Source: Paracoccus aminophilus JCM 7686 (GTDB lineage: Bacteria > Pseudomonadota > Alphaproteobacteria > Rhodobacterales > Rhodobacteraceae). Taken from it: DNA of 64,000 nt. The notes under the pieces were generated by a model, which ran no database searches, was not told the origin of the DNA, and saw only the letters and a list, made by a program, of their open reading frames with translations. This document shows positions 44,707 through 54,209 of the stretch, piece by piece; position 1 is the first letter of the stretch; every line of letters begins with the position of its first letter. Location: assembly GCF_000444995.1 (NCBI RefSeq), contig NC_022041.1, positions 1,152,001 through 1,216,000 on the forward strand, read 5' to 3'. The translations under genes and the position numbers were made by a program.

Positions 44707-47050
44707 CGACATTTTCTTTCCGGGACGCAGCTTACCGGGACGCCGGGGCCTTGATCGTCAGGCGGGGCCTGCGCTCAGCCGACGCGGCTTTCTGGTCACC
44801 ATGTGCGCGGCGGGCGCGGTTTTCGGCTTCCCACGCGAGCTTTTGGCCGCAATCAATCCGGCCGTCCCCGGCGGCGCGCCGCTTGAGGCGGTGGGCGCGC
44901 GCTATGAGCCGTCGATCTGGTATTGGATCGACGGCAAGGGGCAGGTGAACGTCAATATCGCCCATACCGAGATGGGTCAGCATATCGGCACGGCGCTCGC
45001 CCGGGTGCTCGCCGATGAGTTGGGCGCGGATTGGGCGAATGTGCAGATCGAGCATGTCGATTCCGATCCGAAATGGGGGCTGATGATCACCGGCGGCAGC
45101 ACCTCGGTGCCGGGGGGCTGGCCGGTTTATCGTCAGGCGGGTGCTGCGGGTCGGGTGGCTCTGACCGAGAAAGCCGCCGCGCTTTGGGGCATCGATGCCG
45201 CCGGGATCAGCATCGAGGGCGGTATCCTGCGCGCGGGCGACAAGTCGATCAGCATGGGCGAGCTCGTCCAGCAAGGCCTCAGCCGCAGCTTCACCGAGGA
45301 TGAGCTGAAGGCGCTGCCGCTGAAACCGAACTCGGCCTTCACCCTGATCGGGCGCGATGTGACGGCGCTTGATATTCCGCTGAAGACGACGGGGCAGGCG
45401 CTTTACGGCATCGATGCCAAGGTCGCGGGCATGGTCCATGCCGTGCCGATCCTGCCGCCGACGCGCTATGACAGCGTCATCACTGCAATCGACGATACGG
45501 CGGCCAAGGCGGTCCGGGGCTATCAGCAGGTTCTGAAGCTCGACGATCCCTCCGGCAATGTGCCGGGCTGGGCCATGGTGATCGCGGACAGCCATTGGGC
45601 CGCGCAAAAGGCGGCGCGCGAGATCAAGGTCACCTATAACGCTGCGCCTTCGGCCAAGGTCACCGAGGCCGATCTGATCGCCGAGATGCGCAAGGCGATT
45701 GCCGATCCTGCGCAGGGCACGCTTCTCGATACCGGGCCCCATGATGTCGATCCGGCTTTTTCTGCCGCTGCCGAGACCATCGAGGCCGAATATACCACCG
45801 CGACCGTCCTGCATTTCCAGCTTGAGCCGCTGAATGCGCTGGCCTTCCAGAATGCCTCTGGCATCTGGGAGATCCATTGCGGCAACCAGTTCCAGACCCA
45901 AGCGGTGATCTGGCTGCAAAAGGCGCTGGGCGTCGGCGATGGCAAGGTCGTGATCCATCCCTATCTCGTCGGCGGTGGCTTCGGGCGTCGGTTGAACAGC
46001 GATTACACCGTGCCGGTGGCACTCGCCTCGAAGGCGCTGGGCGGCAAGCCGGTGAAGATGGTGATGCCGCGCGAAGAGGATGTGCATTTCGACTCGGTCC
46101 GCTCGCCGACGGTGCAGAAGCTGCGCATGGCCTTTGACAGCGCGAAGAGCGTGACCGCGATGGATACGGCCATCGCTGCCGGGTGGCCCTCGGCGGTGCT
46201 GGTACCGGGCGGTGGGCTGAACAAGGGGCTCGAGGGCGGCGAATATGACGGCTCGGCCACCGATGGCGCGGATCACTGGTATGAGGTCGGCCAGCAAAGG
46301 CTGCGCGCGATCAAGGACGAGCTTGCCGAAAAGACCCTGCGCGTCGGCTGGCTGCGCTCGGTCGGGCCGGGCTTTACGATCTGGGCGGTCGAGAGCTTTC
46401 TCGACGAGGCGGCCAAGAAGATCGGCAAGGACCCCGTGGCCTTCCGGCTGGAGCAGCTGAAAGCCGAGGGCCGCAATGCTGGCACTGCGCCGATGTCGGT
46501 CGGAGGCGCGGCGCGTCAAGCCCATGTGCTGTCGCGCGTGGCCGAGATCTCGGGCTATGGCAAAGCGGCGCTGCCTGCTGATACGGCGATCGGCATCGCG
46601 ACCTCCTTCGGGCAGTCGCGCGACCTGCCGACCTGGGTCGGGGGCGCGGTTCAGGCTCATGTCGACCGCCAGAGCGGACAGGTTCAGGTCCAGAAAATCT
46701 GGCTCGTGGTCGATTGCGGCACAGTGATCGACCCCGATGGCGCCCATGCTCAGATCGAGGGCGGCGCGCTTTGGGGCCTGTCGATGGCGATGTTTGAGGG
46801 CACTGAGATCGAAAGCGGCGCGCCGCGCGACCGCAATCTCGACAGCTACACCCCTCTGCGCATGGTCGATACCCCGCCCGAGATCGTGGTGGAGCTGGTC
46901 GAAAGCACCGAAGCGCCGGTCGGTCTGGGTGAGCCTGGCGTCACCTTGATTGCGCCTGCGCTTGCCAATGCGATCGCGAGCGCGGTCGGTGTCCGGCTGC
47001 GTCATCTGCCGATCACGCCCGAAGCGGTGAAGGCGGCTTTATCCGCCTGA
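44699..47050 (+). CDS. Molybdopterin-binding subunit of an IorB/aldehyde-oxidoreductase-like enzyme
   Basis: A 783-residue catalytic subunit. A twin-arginine signal ([19 protein letters not shown]) near residue 26 sends it folded to the periplasm with the 2Fe-2S subunit. [13 protein letters not shown] and the C-terminal VGLGEPG, with the probable catalytic glutamate, are typical of the IorB branch of xanthine-dehydrogenase-family proteins. With the cytochrome it should oxidise an aldehyde or N-heterocycle; the substrate is unknown. XdhC and MocA homologues upstream supply its cofactor. Confidence 0.92.
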   Translation: MANDIFFPGRSLPGRRGLDRQAGPALSRRGFLVTMCAAGAVFGFPRELLAAINPAVPGGAPLEAVGARYEPSIWYWIDGKGQVNVNIAHTEMGQHIGTALARVLADELGADWANVQIEHVDSDPKWGLMITGGSTSVPGGWPVYRQAGAAGRVALTEKAAALWGIDAAGISIEGGILRAGDKSISMGELVQQGLSRSFTEDELKALPLKPNSAFTLIGRDVTALDIPLKTTGQALYGIDAKVAGMVHAVPILPPTRYDSVITAIDDTAAKAVRGYQQVLKLDDPSGNVPGWAMVIADSHWAAQKAAREIKVTYNAAPSAKVTEADLIAEMRKAIADPAQGTLLDTGPHDVDPAFSAAAETIEAEYTTATVLHFQLEPLNALAFQNASGIWEIHCGNQFQTQAVIWLQKALGVGDGKVVIHPYLVGGGFGRRLNSDYTVPVALASKALGGKPVKMVMPREEDVHFDSVRSPTVQKLRMAFDSAKSVTAMDTAIAAGWPSAVLVPGGGLNKGLEGGEYDGSATDGADHWYEVGQQRLRAIKDELAEKTLRVGWLRSVGPGFTIWAVESFLDEAAKKIGKDPVAFRLEQLKAEGRNAGTAPMSVGGAARQAHVLSRVAEISGYGKAALPADTAIGIATSFGQSRDLPTWVGGAVQAHVDRQSGQVQVQKIWLVVDCGTVIDPDGAHAQIEGGALWGLSMAMFEGTEIESGAPRDRNLDSYTPLRMVDTPPEIVVELVESTEAPVGLGEPGVTLIAPALANAIASAVGVRLRHLPITPEAVKAALSA

Positions 47051-47167
47051 ATTTGCGACCGGGCAGGGGCTTGTTTGGCCAAGCATCCTGCCCGGTATGG
47101 CACCCAAAGAGCTGTCCGGTCGCGATCCTGTGCACAGAGAAAAGGGAACAAAGGGCGGTATCTCTGG

Positions 47168-47200
47168 TTGTGCTGATGATGGACGGATTTTTCAGCACAA
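47168..47200 (+). promoter_or_regulatory. Inverted repeat abutting the SD of the DUF2171 gene
   Basis: Perfect 9-bp arms TTGTGCTGA (47168-47176) and TCAGCACAA (47192-47200) around a 15-nt spacer. The right arm runs into the AAGGA ribosome binding site. It could be an operator or an RNA hairpin limiting translation. Confidence 0.45.
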
Positions 47201-47212
47201 GGAATGCTCACC

Positions 47213-47479
47213 ATGAGCTTTGAAGAGAGTGTCAAACCGGGCGTCGAAATCGTTGGCGCGGATGGGGTGCATGTCGGCGTGGTTGACGCGCTGGACGGCG
47301 ACCGCATCCGGCTGAAACGCAAGGATGTCGCGCATGGCGGCGAAAGCCCGGGCGCACGCTATATTTCCGTTAACAATATCGCCTCGACAGAGGGCGGAAA
47401 GCTCTGGCTCTCGGCCAATGCCGATCTGGTGGCGCTGTTCGAGGAAGAAACCCAATCGGGGCGGCCGGTCCGGCTTTGA
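47213..47479 (+). CDS. DUF2171 domain protein
   Basis: An 88-residue cytoplasmic protein. It has the PRC-barrel-like pattern VKPGVEIVGADGVHVGVVDALDGDRIRLKRKD, shown here only by its ends VKPGVEIVGADG and DRIRLKRKD, followed by ARYISVNNIA. DUF2171 proteins are small stress- or general-response-associated proteins of unknown function in Alphaproteobacteria. AAGGA lies nine bases before the ATG at 47213. Confidence 0.8.
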   Translation: MSFEESVKPGVEIVGADGVHVGVVDALDGDRIRLKRKDVAHGGESPGARYISVNNIASTEGGKLWLSANADLVALFEEETQSGRPVRL

Positions 47480-47741
47480 CCCAATCGGGGCCGGGGGCTG
47501 CGCGCCGTCGGCCTTTCTTTCCAAAGCCGCCGAGGCCTGCGCGCGACGCTTGGCACCATGATTAGACCATCCTGACCGTCGGTGCGTCGGCGGCTTTGTC
47601 ATGGCTCTCCCTTATTTTGAGCGGGAGAGCTTGGCCGCCACAGCTGGCGCGGCCAGTTGCCTGATTTGCGAATTTTGATTGCGATACCAACTTTAACGTG
47701 CGTTCAGTTGATAAAGGCTAAAGGTCTTTGTGAGGCCGAAC

Positions 47742-48044
47742 ATGGCACCGATCCTGACAGGTACGATCAGCGGCATGCTCTGCGCTCTTGTGGTCCTGAT
47801 CTCGGGCTGGGGCTGGGGTGTTGCCTTTCTGACCTATGTGATCACGGGCGTTTTGGCGACGCTCGGAGACGCCATCTGGATTGTCTATGGCCGCGCGTAT
47901 CTGGGGCGGCGGCGCGCCGTTTCGCATGAAGACGAGCAGGGCAAGCTTGGCATCCTCTCGCGCCTGACTGGCGCGAATAAACGCAAAAGGGCGGTCGGCT
48001 CGTCATCGCGGGGCTCGAATGGAGAGGGCGGCGGTTGCGATTGA
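47742..48044 (+). CDS. Small membrane protein, hypothetical
   Basis: A 100-residue protein with two predicted helices (GMLCALVVLISGW and AFLTYVITGVLATLGDAIWIV). A basic, Ser/Gly-rich cytoplasmic tail ends in GGCD. I do not recognise it. ATG 47742 is preferred to GTG 47730. It is preceded by an isolated hairpin (GCTCTCCC/GGGAGAGC, 47604-47630) and followed by the rplU leader. Confidence 0.6.
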   Translation: MAPILTGTISGMLCALVVLISGWGWGVAFLTYVITGVLATLGDAIWIVYGRAYLGRRRAVSHEDEQGKLGILSRLTGANKRKRAVGSSSRGSNGEGGGCD

Positions 48045-48324
48045 CGCGCCGCTGCGGGGTTGCGATAAAAGCCGCGTGATCGCCTTGGCGAGAACCGCGC
48101 AAACCCTCGGCGGGCCTGTGCCTGCGCTGGGGCTTTGCCGTGATTGAGATTGACTTTCCCGCCCGAATCCGGCAAGAGGCAGCATCCGAAGGGCGCATTG
48201 TGTCCAGCGGGTGATCTAATTTTCATTCATCCCATTGGGGATGCGCTGTCCGACGGCGGGCGAAAGCCTTCAACATCTGCCCCGCGCAGAGGCCACAGGA
48301 CGCGGCAGAAGCAAGGAAGACGAA

Positions 48325-48759
48325 ATGTTCGCAGTTCTCAAGACGGGCGGCAAGCAGTACCGGGTTCAATCCGGTGACGTGCTGCGCGTCGAAAAACTGG
48401 CCGCTCTGGCTGGTGAGAAAGTTCAGTTCAACGACGTGCTGATGATCGGCGCGACGGTCGGCGCTCCGCTGGTTGCCGGCGCTGCGGTTCAGGCCGAGGT
48501 CATTGACAACATCAAGGCCGACAAGGTCATCACCTATGTCAAACGTCGCCGCAAGCACAGCTCGCAGCGTACCCGTGGTCACCGTCAGCAACTGACGCTG
48601 GTCCGCATCACCGACCTGCTCGAAAAGGGCGCGGAGAAGTCGGACGTCAAGGCCGCCGTGGGTGCTCGCACCGCCGGTGCCGCAGCTGCTGTTGCAGCCG
48701 CCGCCGTTGCTGCCGAAGCAAAGCCTGCCAAGGCTGCTAAAGAAGCCAAGAAGGACTAA
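48325..48759 (+). CDS. rplU: 50S ribosomal protein L21
   Basis: Ribosomal protein that binds 23S rRNA in the large subunit. It starts [15 protein letters not shown] and has the conserved core [18 protein letters not shown] (residues about 72-89). A 40-residue Ala/Lys-rich tail extends it to 144 residues, as in many Rhodobacterales. AAGGAAG precedes the ATG. rpmA follows 5 bp later. The 280-bp stretch upstream (48045-48324) has no gene and probably holds the promoter and leader. Confidence 0.97.
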   Translation: MFAVLKTGGKQYRVQSGDVLRVEKLAALAGEKVQFNDVLMIGATVGAPLVAGAAVQAEVIDNIKADKVITYVKRRRKHSSQRTRGHRQQLTLVRITDLLEKGAEKSDVKAAVGARTAGAAAAVAAAAVAAEAKPAKAAKEAKKD

Positions 48760-48764
48760 GAACC

Positions 48765-49037
48765 ATGGCACATAAGAAAGCAGGCGGTTCGTCCCGCAAC
48801 GGTCGTGATTCGGCTGGTCGTCGTCTCGGCGTGAAACTTTTCGGTGGTCAGGCCGCAGTTGCGGGCAACATCATCGTGCGTCAGCGCGGCACCACCTGGT
48901 GGGCCGGTCAGAACGTCGGCATGGGCCGCGATCACACTCTGTTCGCCCTCACCGACGGCCATATCGAGTTCCGCAAGGGTCTCAAGGGTCGCACCTACAT
49001 CTCTGTTCTGCCAGCCAATCTCGAGGCTGCTGAGTAA
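48765..49037 (+). CDS. rpmA: 50S ribosomal protein L27
   Basis: A 90-residue protein with the diagnostic [16 protein letters not shown] start, [10 protein letters not shown] and [12 protein letters not shown]. The N-terminal tail reaches the peptidyl-transferase centre. Coupled to rplU, as in nearly all bacteria. The usual obg gene does not follow; a GNAT gene does. Confidence 0.98.
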   Translation: MAHKKAGGSSRNGRDSAGRRLGVKLFGGQAAVAGNIIVRQRGTTWWAGQNVGMGRDHTLFALTDGHIEFRKGLKGRTYISVLPANLEAAE

Positions 49038-49064
49038 GCCGATTGTAACACTCAGGTGTTAAGA

Positions 49065-49088
49065 GGGGATCGGCGCAAGCCGGTCCCC
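49065..49088 (+). terminator. Hairpin after rpmA
   Basis: A 10-bp stem GGGGATCGGC/GCCGGTCCCC with one G-T pair and a GCAA tetraloop. The T-tract after it is weak, so it may be a partial terminator or attenuator before the GNAT gene. Confidence 0.45.
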
Positions 49089-49139
49089 TTGACGTTTCTG
49101 GGGGTCCATCCTCAGATAGAAGGAAAAGGGAGTGAGGAT

Positions 49140-49688
49140 ATGCAGGAACTGATGGACGCGCCGTCGCATGTTCAGCCGGAGGTCCGGACGGAGCGTTTCC
49201 TTCTTCGGCCATTGCGCAAGTCGGACGCCGGTTTGATCGCGCATTACACTGCGGACAGGCGGGTTGCCGAGGGCACCCGCTCGATCCCCCATCCGCTGCC
49301 GCCGGGCGCCGCAGAGGCCTATGTGGCCCGCGCCATGGCCGAGAAGCGGGAAGAGGATGTCTGGGCCATCGACGGCAGCGGCAGCCAGCTTGCCGAGCTT
49401 CTGGGCGTGGTCTCGCTGACCCGGATGGAGGGCCAGCAATCCGAGCTTGGCTTCTGGATCGGGGCGGGCTTCTGGAACACTGGCTTTGCGACGGAAGCGG
49501 TCGCGGGGCTCGTCACGGCCAATCCCCATCAAGCGCGCACGCTCTTTGCCGAAGCCTTCCAGGACAGCCCGAGCTCGGCGCGGGTTTTGACGAATTGCGG
49601 CTTCAACTATCTGGGCGATGCGGAAAGCTGGTCGGTGGCGCGGGATGCGCGGGTGCCGACTTGGACCTATCTGCGCAAGATGGACTGA
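49140..49688 (+). CDS. GNAT-family N-acetyltransferase (RimJ/RimL-like)
   Basis: A 182-residue acetyltransferase. It starts with VRTERFLLRPLRKSDAGLI, typical of the RimJ/RimL group. It then has LGFWIGAGFWNTGFATEAVAGLV (ends LGFWIG and TGFATEAV) covering the acetyl-CoA loop, and SARVLTNCGFNYLG near the end. The substrate is unknown. The ATG at 49140 has GAGG just upstream. It sits between rpmA and a bidirectional terminator, the usual position of a GNAT gene in rplU-rpmA loci of this group. Confidence 0.88.
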   Translation: MQELMDAPSHVQPEVRTERFLLRPLRKSDAGLIAHYTADRRVAEGTRSIPHPLPPGAAEAYVARAMAEKREEDVWAIDGSGSQLAELLGVVSLTRMEGQQSELGFWIGAGFWNTGFATEAVAGLVTANPHQARTLFAEAFQDSPSSARVLTNCGFNYLGDAESWSVARDARVPTWTYLRKMD

Positions 49689-49711
49689 TCAGGCGCTTTC
49701 GCCGGAATGAC

Positions 49712-49738
49712 AAAGGCGCGGGGATCTCCCGCGCCTTT
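49712..49738. terminator. Bidirectional rho-independent terminator
   Basis: An 11-bp stem AAAGGCGCGGG/CCCGCGCCTTT with a 5-nt loop, followed by TGTTTT. It serves the GNAT gene and possibly the convergent lipoprotein gene. Confidence 0.8.
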
Positions 49739-49779
49739 TGTTTTCAGGGCAGGGCCCGCGCGATTAACGCCAGCCCGCC

Positions 49780-50301
49780 CTATTTGCGCTTGATCGAGAC
49801 CGCATTGGTCGCGCCGGTGATCACCACTTCGCGCAACCCGTCCAACGCCTCATGCGAGAGCGTCAGGCTGACCGTCACGCTGTCGCTGCGCAGATCGGCG
49901 GGGGTCGCGGCTTCAAAGCTGTTGTCGAGCGGGGGCAGGCCGACCAGCCGCAGGCGCAGCACGCCCGTATCATCGGCATGGATGCGCCCGGCGGGCATCG
50001 GCACTTCGGTGACCAGCTTCATCGCCCACCAGCCCTTGGTTGCCGGCAGCGCGGTCACGGTCAACATGCCGCCTTCGTAAAGCGGCTCCCATTTCGCAGC
50101 GGTGATCCGCGCCACCAAAGCGCGGCCATCATCGGCACGCGCGGTCGGATAGCCGCCATCGGGCATCAGCGTGGTCGCTTGTTTCGAGCCGCCGCCGAAC
50201 CATTGGAACGGATTGAGGCTGCTGCTGGCACTGCCGCCGCCCCCGCAAGCCGCAAGGCTCAGGGTGGCTGCCATCAGAAGGCCGATTGTTCGTCTCTGCA
50301 T
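49780..50301 (-). CDS. Putative lipoprotein, hypothetical
   Basis: A 173-residue exported protein. The signal peptide ends in the lipobox LAAC near residue 19, then GGGGS. The mature part has no recognised domain (NPFQWFGGGSK, then a beta-rich region ending in ITGATNAVSIKRK). Similar small lipoproteins occur in Rhodobacterales without known function. The start at 50301 is set by the signal peptide. Convergent with GNAT across a terminator. Confidence 0.75.
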   Translation of the reverse strand: MQRRTIGLLMAATLSLAACGGGGSASSSLNPFQWFGGGSKQATTLMPDGGYPTARADDGRALVARITAAKWEPLYEGGMLTVTALPATKGWWAMKLVTEVPMPAGRIHADDTGVLRLRLVGLPPLDNSFEAATPADLRSDSVTVSLTLSHEALDGLREVVITGATNAVSIKRK

Positions 50302-50432
50302 CAAAGGCCCCCGTTCCTCGCCTCGGAAATACTGGCCCTTGATAGGCGAAGAGCGCGGCGCGCGAAAGCCTCTTTGACCTTCCGCGCGCATCGCGCTATC
50401 CCCTTCGGCAAATTTGCGAAAGGAGGCCGGTC

Positions 50433-50840
50433 ATGGCCACTCCGGCATTTGAAGAAATTGCTGAGACCTTCGACTTTCTCGATGATTGGGAAGATCGCTA
50501 TCGACATGTCATCGAGCTGGGCAAAGCCATGCCCGCGATGGATGATGCGCTGCATGTTCCGGCCACCAAAGTCGAGGGCTGCGCCAGTCAGGTCTGGATC
50601 ATGCCCCGGATCGACGAAGGGCGCTTCGATTTTCAGGGCGACAGCGATGCGCTGATCGTGCGTGGGCTGATTGCCATTCTGCACGCGCTCTATTCCGGCG
50701 TGCCGGTCGGCGAGGTGCTGGCGGTGGATGCGCCCGCCGAGCTTGGCCGTCTGGGGCTGAACGAGCATCTCTCGGCGCAGCGCTCGAACGGGCTGCGCGC
50801 GATGGTCGAGCGGATCCGGCTGATCGCCAGCGAGGCCTGA
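50433..50840 (+). CDS. sufE: SufE-like cysteine desulfuration protein
   Basis: A 135-residue SufE. It accepts persulfide from a cysteine desulfurase for Fe-S assembly. It has the typical start EEIAETFDFLDDWEDRY, the active cysteine in VEGCASQVW near residue 51, and SAQRSNGLRAMVERI at the end. GGAGG lies upstream of the ATG at 50433. It stands alone before a strong terminator. Confidence 0.95.
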   Translation: MATPAFEEIAETFDFLDDWEDRYRHVIELGKAMPAMDDALHVPATKVEGCASQVWIMPRIDEGRFDFQGDSDALIVRGLIAILHALYSGVPVGEVLAVDAPAELGRLGLNEHLSAQRSNGLRAMVERIRLIASEA

Positions 50841-50848
50841 TGCAGACA

Positions 50849-50876
50849 AAAACGGCGACCTTTGGGTCGCCGTTTT
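50849..50876. terminator. Bidirectional terminator between sufE and mnmA
   Basis: A perfect 12-bp stem AAAACGGCGACC/GGTCGCCGTTTT with a TTTG loop. A/T runs on both sides let it serve both convergent genes. Confidence 0.85.
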
Positions 50877-50902
50877 CGTTTCAGCCTGTCGTGGCGCGAT
50901 TC

Positions 50903-52072
50903 TCAGCCGCCGCGGCGATGCGAGATCCAGCCGCCGCCCAGAACTCGGGTCGAATCGGGGGCATAGAAGACGCAGGCCTGACCGGGGCTGACGCCTTCTT
51001 CGGGGTCGAGCAGCTCGATCTCGGCGCGGTTGGAGCCGGTGGCGCGCAGGATCGCCGGGCGCGGCGGTCGGGTCGAGCGGATGCGGGCGCTGATCTGGAT
51101 CTCGCCCTCGAAGGGGCCGTCGCCCAGCCAGTTCACCTCGGTCACCGGGACGATCTTGGTCCGCAGCGCCTCTTTCGGTCCGACAATGACGCGGCGCGCA
51201 TCGGGATCAAGCCTCACGACATAAAGCGGATCGCCAAGGCCGCCGATCCCCAGCCCACGGCGCTGGCCGATGGTGTAATGGATGACACCGCGATGGGTGG
51301 CCAGCACATTGCCGTCGAGATCGACGATCTCGCCCGGATCAGCCGCGCCGGGGCGCAGCTTTTCGATGACGCTGGCATAATCGCCATTCGGCACGAAGCA
51401 GATGTCCTGACTGTCCGGCTTGTCGGCAATCGCAAGACCGTATTGGGTCGCCATTTCGCGGGTCTCGGCCTTGCTAGCCAGCCCCCCCAGCGGGAAGCGC
51501 AGGAAGGAGAGTTGCTCGGGCGTGGTCGAAAAGAGGAAATAGCTTTGATCGCGCTGCGGATCGGCCGCCATATGCAGTTCAGGCCCATGCGCGCCCACCG
51601 TGCGGCGAATATAATGCCCGGTCGCCATGCAATCGGCATCGAGATCCTTCGCGGTTTCCAGAAGGTCACGGAACTTCACGCGCTCATTGCAGCGGATGCA
51701 GGGGACCGGGGTCGCGCCGGCGAGATAGGCGTCAGCGAATTCCTCGATCACCGATTCGCGGAATTTGTTTTCGTAATCAAGAACGTAATGCGGGAAGCCC
51801 ACGCGCTCGGCGACGCGGCGCGCGTCATGAATGTCCTGACCGGCGCAGCAGGCGCCTTTTTTGGCCAGCGCAGCGCCATGGTCGTAAAGTTGAAGCGTGA
51901 CCCCGATGACATCATAGCCCTCGGCCGCGAGATGGGCCGCGACGACCGAGCTGTCGACGCCGCCCGACATGGCAACCACCACGCGGGTTTCGGCCGGAGG
52001 TTTCGCAAAACCAAGCGAATTCAGAGGAATATCCCGCGCCTCTGCGAGCGGGATCGGGGTCGTCAGTGTCAT
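50903..52072 (-). CDS. mnmA: tRNA-uridine 2-sulfurtransferase
   Basis: Thiolates U34 of tRNA Lys, Glu and Gln. The 389-residue protein has the PP-loop [13 protein letters not shown]. The catalytic cysteines lie in [13 protein letters not shown] and DSQDICFV, with the hinge region YFLF and the C-terminal beta domain present. About 25 residues precede the usual start. Convergent with sufE, whose product lies in the same sulfur-relay biology. Confidence 0.96.
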   Translation of the reverse strand: MTLTTPIPLAEARDIPLNSLGFAKPPAETRVVVAMSGGVDSSVVAAHLAAEGYDVIGVTLQLYDHGAALAKKGACCAGQDIHDARRVAERVGFPHYVLDYENKFRESVIEEFADAYLAGATPVPCIRCNERVKFRDLLETAKDLDADCMATGHYIRRTVGAHGPELHMAADPQRDQSYFLFSTTPEQLSFLRFPLGGLASKAETREMATQYGLAIADKPDSQDICFVPNGDYASVIEKLRPGAADPGEIVDLDGNVLATHRGVIHYTIGQRRGLGIGGLGDPLYVVRLDPDARRVIVGPKEALRTKIVPVTEVNWLGDGPFEGEIQISARIRSTRPPRPAILRATGSNRAEIELLDPEEGVSPGQACVFYAPDSTRVLGGGWISHRRGG

Positions 52073-52231
52073 GGATCATCCTTTCGCGGTGGTCAGGACC
52101 GCCGCATTTGACGAAAAAATAGGGAAAACACGCGATATTCTCAAGGGGCGGAGCGCCGATTTCCCCCGCTGGTTTCACCGCGGATTAAGAGAAGTCAGGC
52201 AGAAAGGAGAGAACGACGACAGGTGATTTCC

Positions 52232-52507
52232 ATGTTTCTGAAGAAAAGCACGGGGCCGCGCACGGTGACCCTGCCGGATGGTCGCATCCTCACGCAGGCC
52301 GATCTGCCGGCTCCGAACACCCGCTGGGTCGCCAGCCGCAAGGCCGTCGTGGCCGAGGCGGTTGAATACGGGCTCTTGACCCGCGACGAAGCTTTGAGCC
52401 GCTACGGTTTGACCGAAGAAGAGCTCGATTGCTGGGTCGAGGCCATTCGCGGTCATGGGCGCGAAGCGCTCAAGGTGACGCGGATTCAAAGTTTTAGACA
52501 ACTGTAG
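52232..52507 (+). CDS. sciP: CtrA inhibitor SciP (DUF1153)
   Basis: A 91-residue helix-turn-helix protein starting MFLKKSTGPRTVTLPDGR, with RYGLTEEELDCWVEAI. In Caulobacter, SciP binds CtrA and represses CtrA-dependent promoters. ATG 52232 is preferred over GTG 52223 because AGGTGA lies just upstream and family homology begins after it. It directly precedes ctrA, the normal Rhodobacterales order, but ctrA is broken here. Confidence 0.93.
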   Translation: MFLKKSTGPRTVTLPDGRILTQADLPAPNTRWVASRKAVVAEAVEYGLLTRDEALSRYGLTEEELDCWVEAIRGHGREALKVTRIQSFRQL

Positions 52508-52598
52508 ATTGATTATTTTTATAATTGATCCACAGTAACGGGAAATTAACTATTTGCGCGCATCCTGGAGCTGGACTGGACAAATCAAGGACCGTCAC

Positions 52599-53285
52599 AT
52601 GCGTATTTTGCTGGTCGAAGATGACCCAACGACTGCCCGCAGCATCGAGCTGATCCTGGCGAATGCCAGTTACAACGTCTATCGCACCGACATGGGCGAA
52701 GAGGGTATCGATCTCGCAAAGCTCTATGATTACGATCTGATCCTGCTCGATCTCGATCTGCCGGACATGCACGGGATGGAGGTTTTGCGTCAGCTGCGCA
52801 TGTCCCGGGTCGACACGCCCATTCTCATTCTGACCGGCTCGGATGATACCGAAAGCAAGCTGCGCGGCTTTGGTTTCGGCGCTGACGACTATATGACGAA
52901 GCCCTTCCATCGCGAGGAAATGATCGCCCGCATTCAAGCAATCATTCGCCGCTCCAAGGGCCATAGCCAATCGGTGATCCGGACCGGCAATGTCGTGGTC
53001 AATCTCGACGCCCGCTCGGTCGAGGTCGGGGGCAAGCCCGTGAACCTCACCGGCAAAGAATATCAGATCCTCGAACTTCTGAGCCTGCGCAAGGGCACGA
53101 CGCTCACCAAAGAAATGTTCCTGAACCATCATTATCTCCTCCTAGTAGTTTGTATTTGTTTAGAATTAAATCTGCGGAACAAGTTACGGTACAATGTTCT
53201 CATTTTTGCCGCGGGCCTTCTGAGCTTCTTTCGCTCTCGCTTTTTGGGCCGCAGCCCCCGCGTAAAGCTTCACCATCTCGCTTGA
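52599..53285 (+). pseudogene. ctrA: Response regulator CtrA, 3' part replaced by prophage DNA
   Basis: Master regulator of cell cycle, motility and gene transfer agent in Alphaproteobacteria. Residues 1-177 are native: receiver domain with the phospho-acceptor Asp51 in [10 protein letters not shown] and Lys101 in YMTKPF, then an OmpR-type DNA-binding domain up to TKEMFLNH. From base 53131 the frame continues into prophage DNA for 51 unrelated, hydrophobic residues ([12 protein letters not shown]...) and ends at 53285 antisense to the integrase. The missing part of about 55 residues would include the recognition helix and wing, so the hybrid should not bind DNA. The 91 bp upstream are AT-rich and hold the promoter. 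Confidence 0.9.
53121..53135. other. Left attachment site (attL) inside ctrA
   Basis: Similarity to ctrA ends after CTGAACCATC (53121-53130), and AT-richer phage DNA with no CtrA coding sense begins at 53131. The integrase gene starts on its far side, as at most phage att sites. The core length cannot be read without attR, which lies outside the window. Confidence 0.75.
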
Positions 53286-54209
53286 ACTGTGGCCAGTGAT
53301 CGCCTTGACGTGCTCTTCGGTCATCCCTGGCAACGCTGAGATTTCGGAGGCAGCGGAATGTCGCAGCGAGTGAATATCCCAAGCTTCCGCTTTCACGGAA
53401 TCCAGCTTGCGTGCTTCCATGATCCATTTCCAGGCAAGGCTGTAGCTGACGGGCGATCCGTTCTTTTGCGCGACAATGGTCGCGCCGATGCGTGGCGTTT
53501 GGGCAAGGATCGCGGCTAATGCTTCGGTGACCGGAATCCATAAGACTGTTCCTGTCTTCGTTTGCCGCAGTGCGATACCACCGTCTTCGAGATCGCCCCA
53601 TTGCATTCGAAGCACATCGCCGATTCGTTGACCGGTGCCGAGCAGAAGTTCAAAGACCAATCGTGTTTGCGCGTCCGCAGCATCTCTGAACGCGTTGATC
53701 TTGTCTGCAGGCCAAGGCTTGCGCGGCGGTCGCCTCCCTTTCAGCTGCATAACCCCAATTGCCACATTCCGATCGAGCCACCCTATTCGGATGGCGTGGC
53801 CCAAGAGGGTCACGAGCGCTCCCACCTTTCTGTTGGCATCGGTCGGCGTTTCTTTGAGGGCGTCCCGCATCTCATAGACATGAACGGTTCGGAGGGTAGC
53901 CGGATCTATCGTGCCCATCACCTCCTCGAAGTAACGGAAGTGTCGAAGATAGCTGATGCGAGTATTCTTCGCTAATTCCGGCCAGCGCTCGCTTTCCATG
54001 TACTTCTGAATAAGGCCTTTGATCGTCCGTTTGGGGGCGGGCGGTCTGCCTTTCAGCATCATTGCATATTCAGCTGCAAACTCTGCTGTTCCGGGCAGAG
54101 AATGCATACGTTGGCACTTACCGTAACGACAATAGTAGATGTGGAGATTGCGGCCCCTACGGTAGACGTACTTGGGAAGCTCTTTCTTGGTCAACGCCGC
54201 CTCGTCCAA
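53184..54209 (-). CDS. int: Tyrosine-family phage integrase
   Basis: A 341-residue site-specific recombinase. A core-binding domain covers about residues 60-165. The catalytic residues are Arg195 (GTGQRIGD), Lys219 (QTKTG), His280 and Arg283 (HSLRH), His307 (TGHSS) and Tyr316 (KLYAG). It lies beside the attL in ctrA, so it presumably recognises the ctrA sequence. The start is probably TTG 54209, overlapping the upstream 61-codon gene by 19 bp; no ATG precedes residue 35. Last gene of the leftward operon. Confidence 0.95.
   Translation of the reverse strand: MDEAALTKKELPKYVYRRGRNLHIYYCRYGKCQRMHSLPGTAEFAAEYAMMLKGRPPAPKRTIKGLIQKYMESERWPELAKNTRISYLRHFRYFEEVMGTIDPATLRTVHVYEMRDALKETPTDANRKVGALVTLLGHAIRIGWLDRNVAIGVMQLKGRRPPRKPWPADKINAFRDAADAQTRLVFELLLGTGQRIGDVLRMQWGDLEDGGIALRQTKTGTVLWIPVTEALAAILAQTPRIGATIVAQKNGSPVSYSLAWKWIMEARKLDSVKAEAWDIHSLRHSAASEISALPGMTEEHVKAITGHSSSEMVKLYAGAAAQKARAKEAQKARGKNENIVP

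Noticed and set aside
44732..47005. 757-codon minus-strand frame opposite the molybdenum subunit
   Set aside because: It mirrors the real gene over its whole length. The product is Arg/Asp-rich with no domain, while the plus strand encodes a recognisable enzyme.
47604..47630. Hairpin GCTCTCCC/GGGAGAGC after the DUF2171 gene considered as terminator
   Set aside because: The 8-bp stem has an 11-nt loop and no T-tract on either strand, so I did not list it as a terminator.
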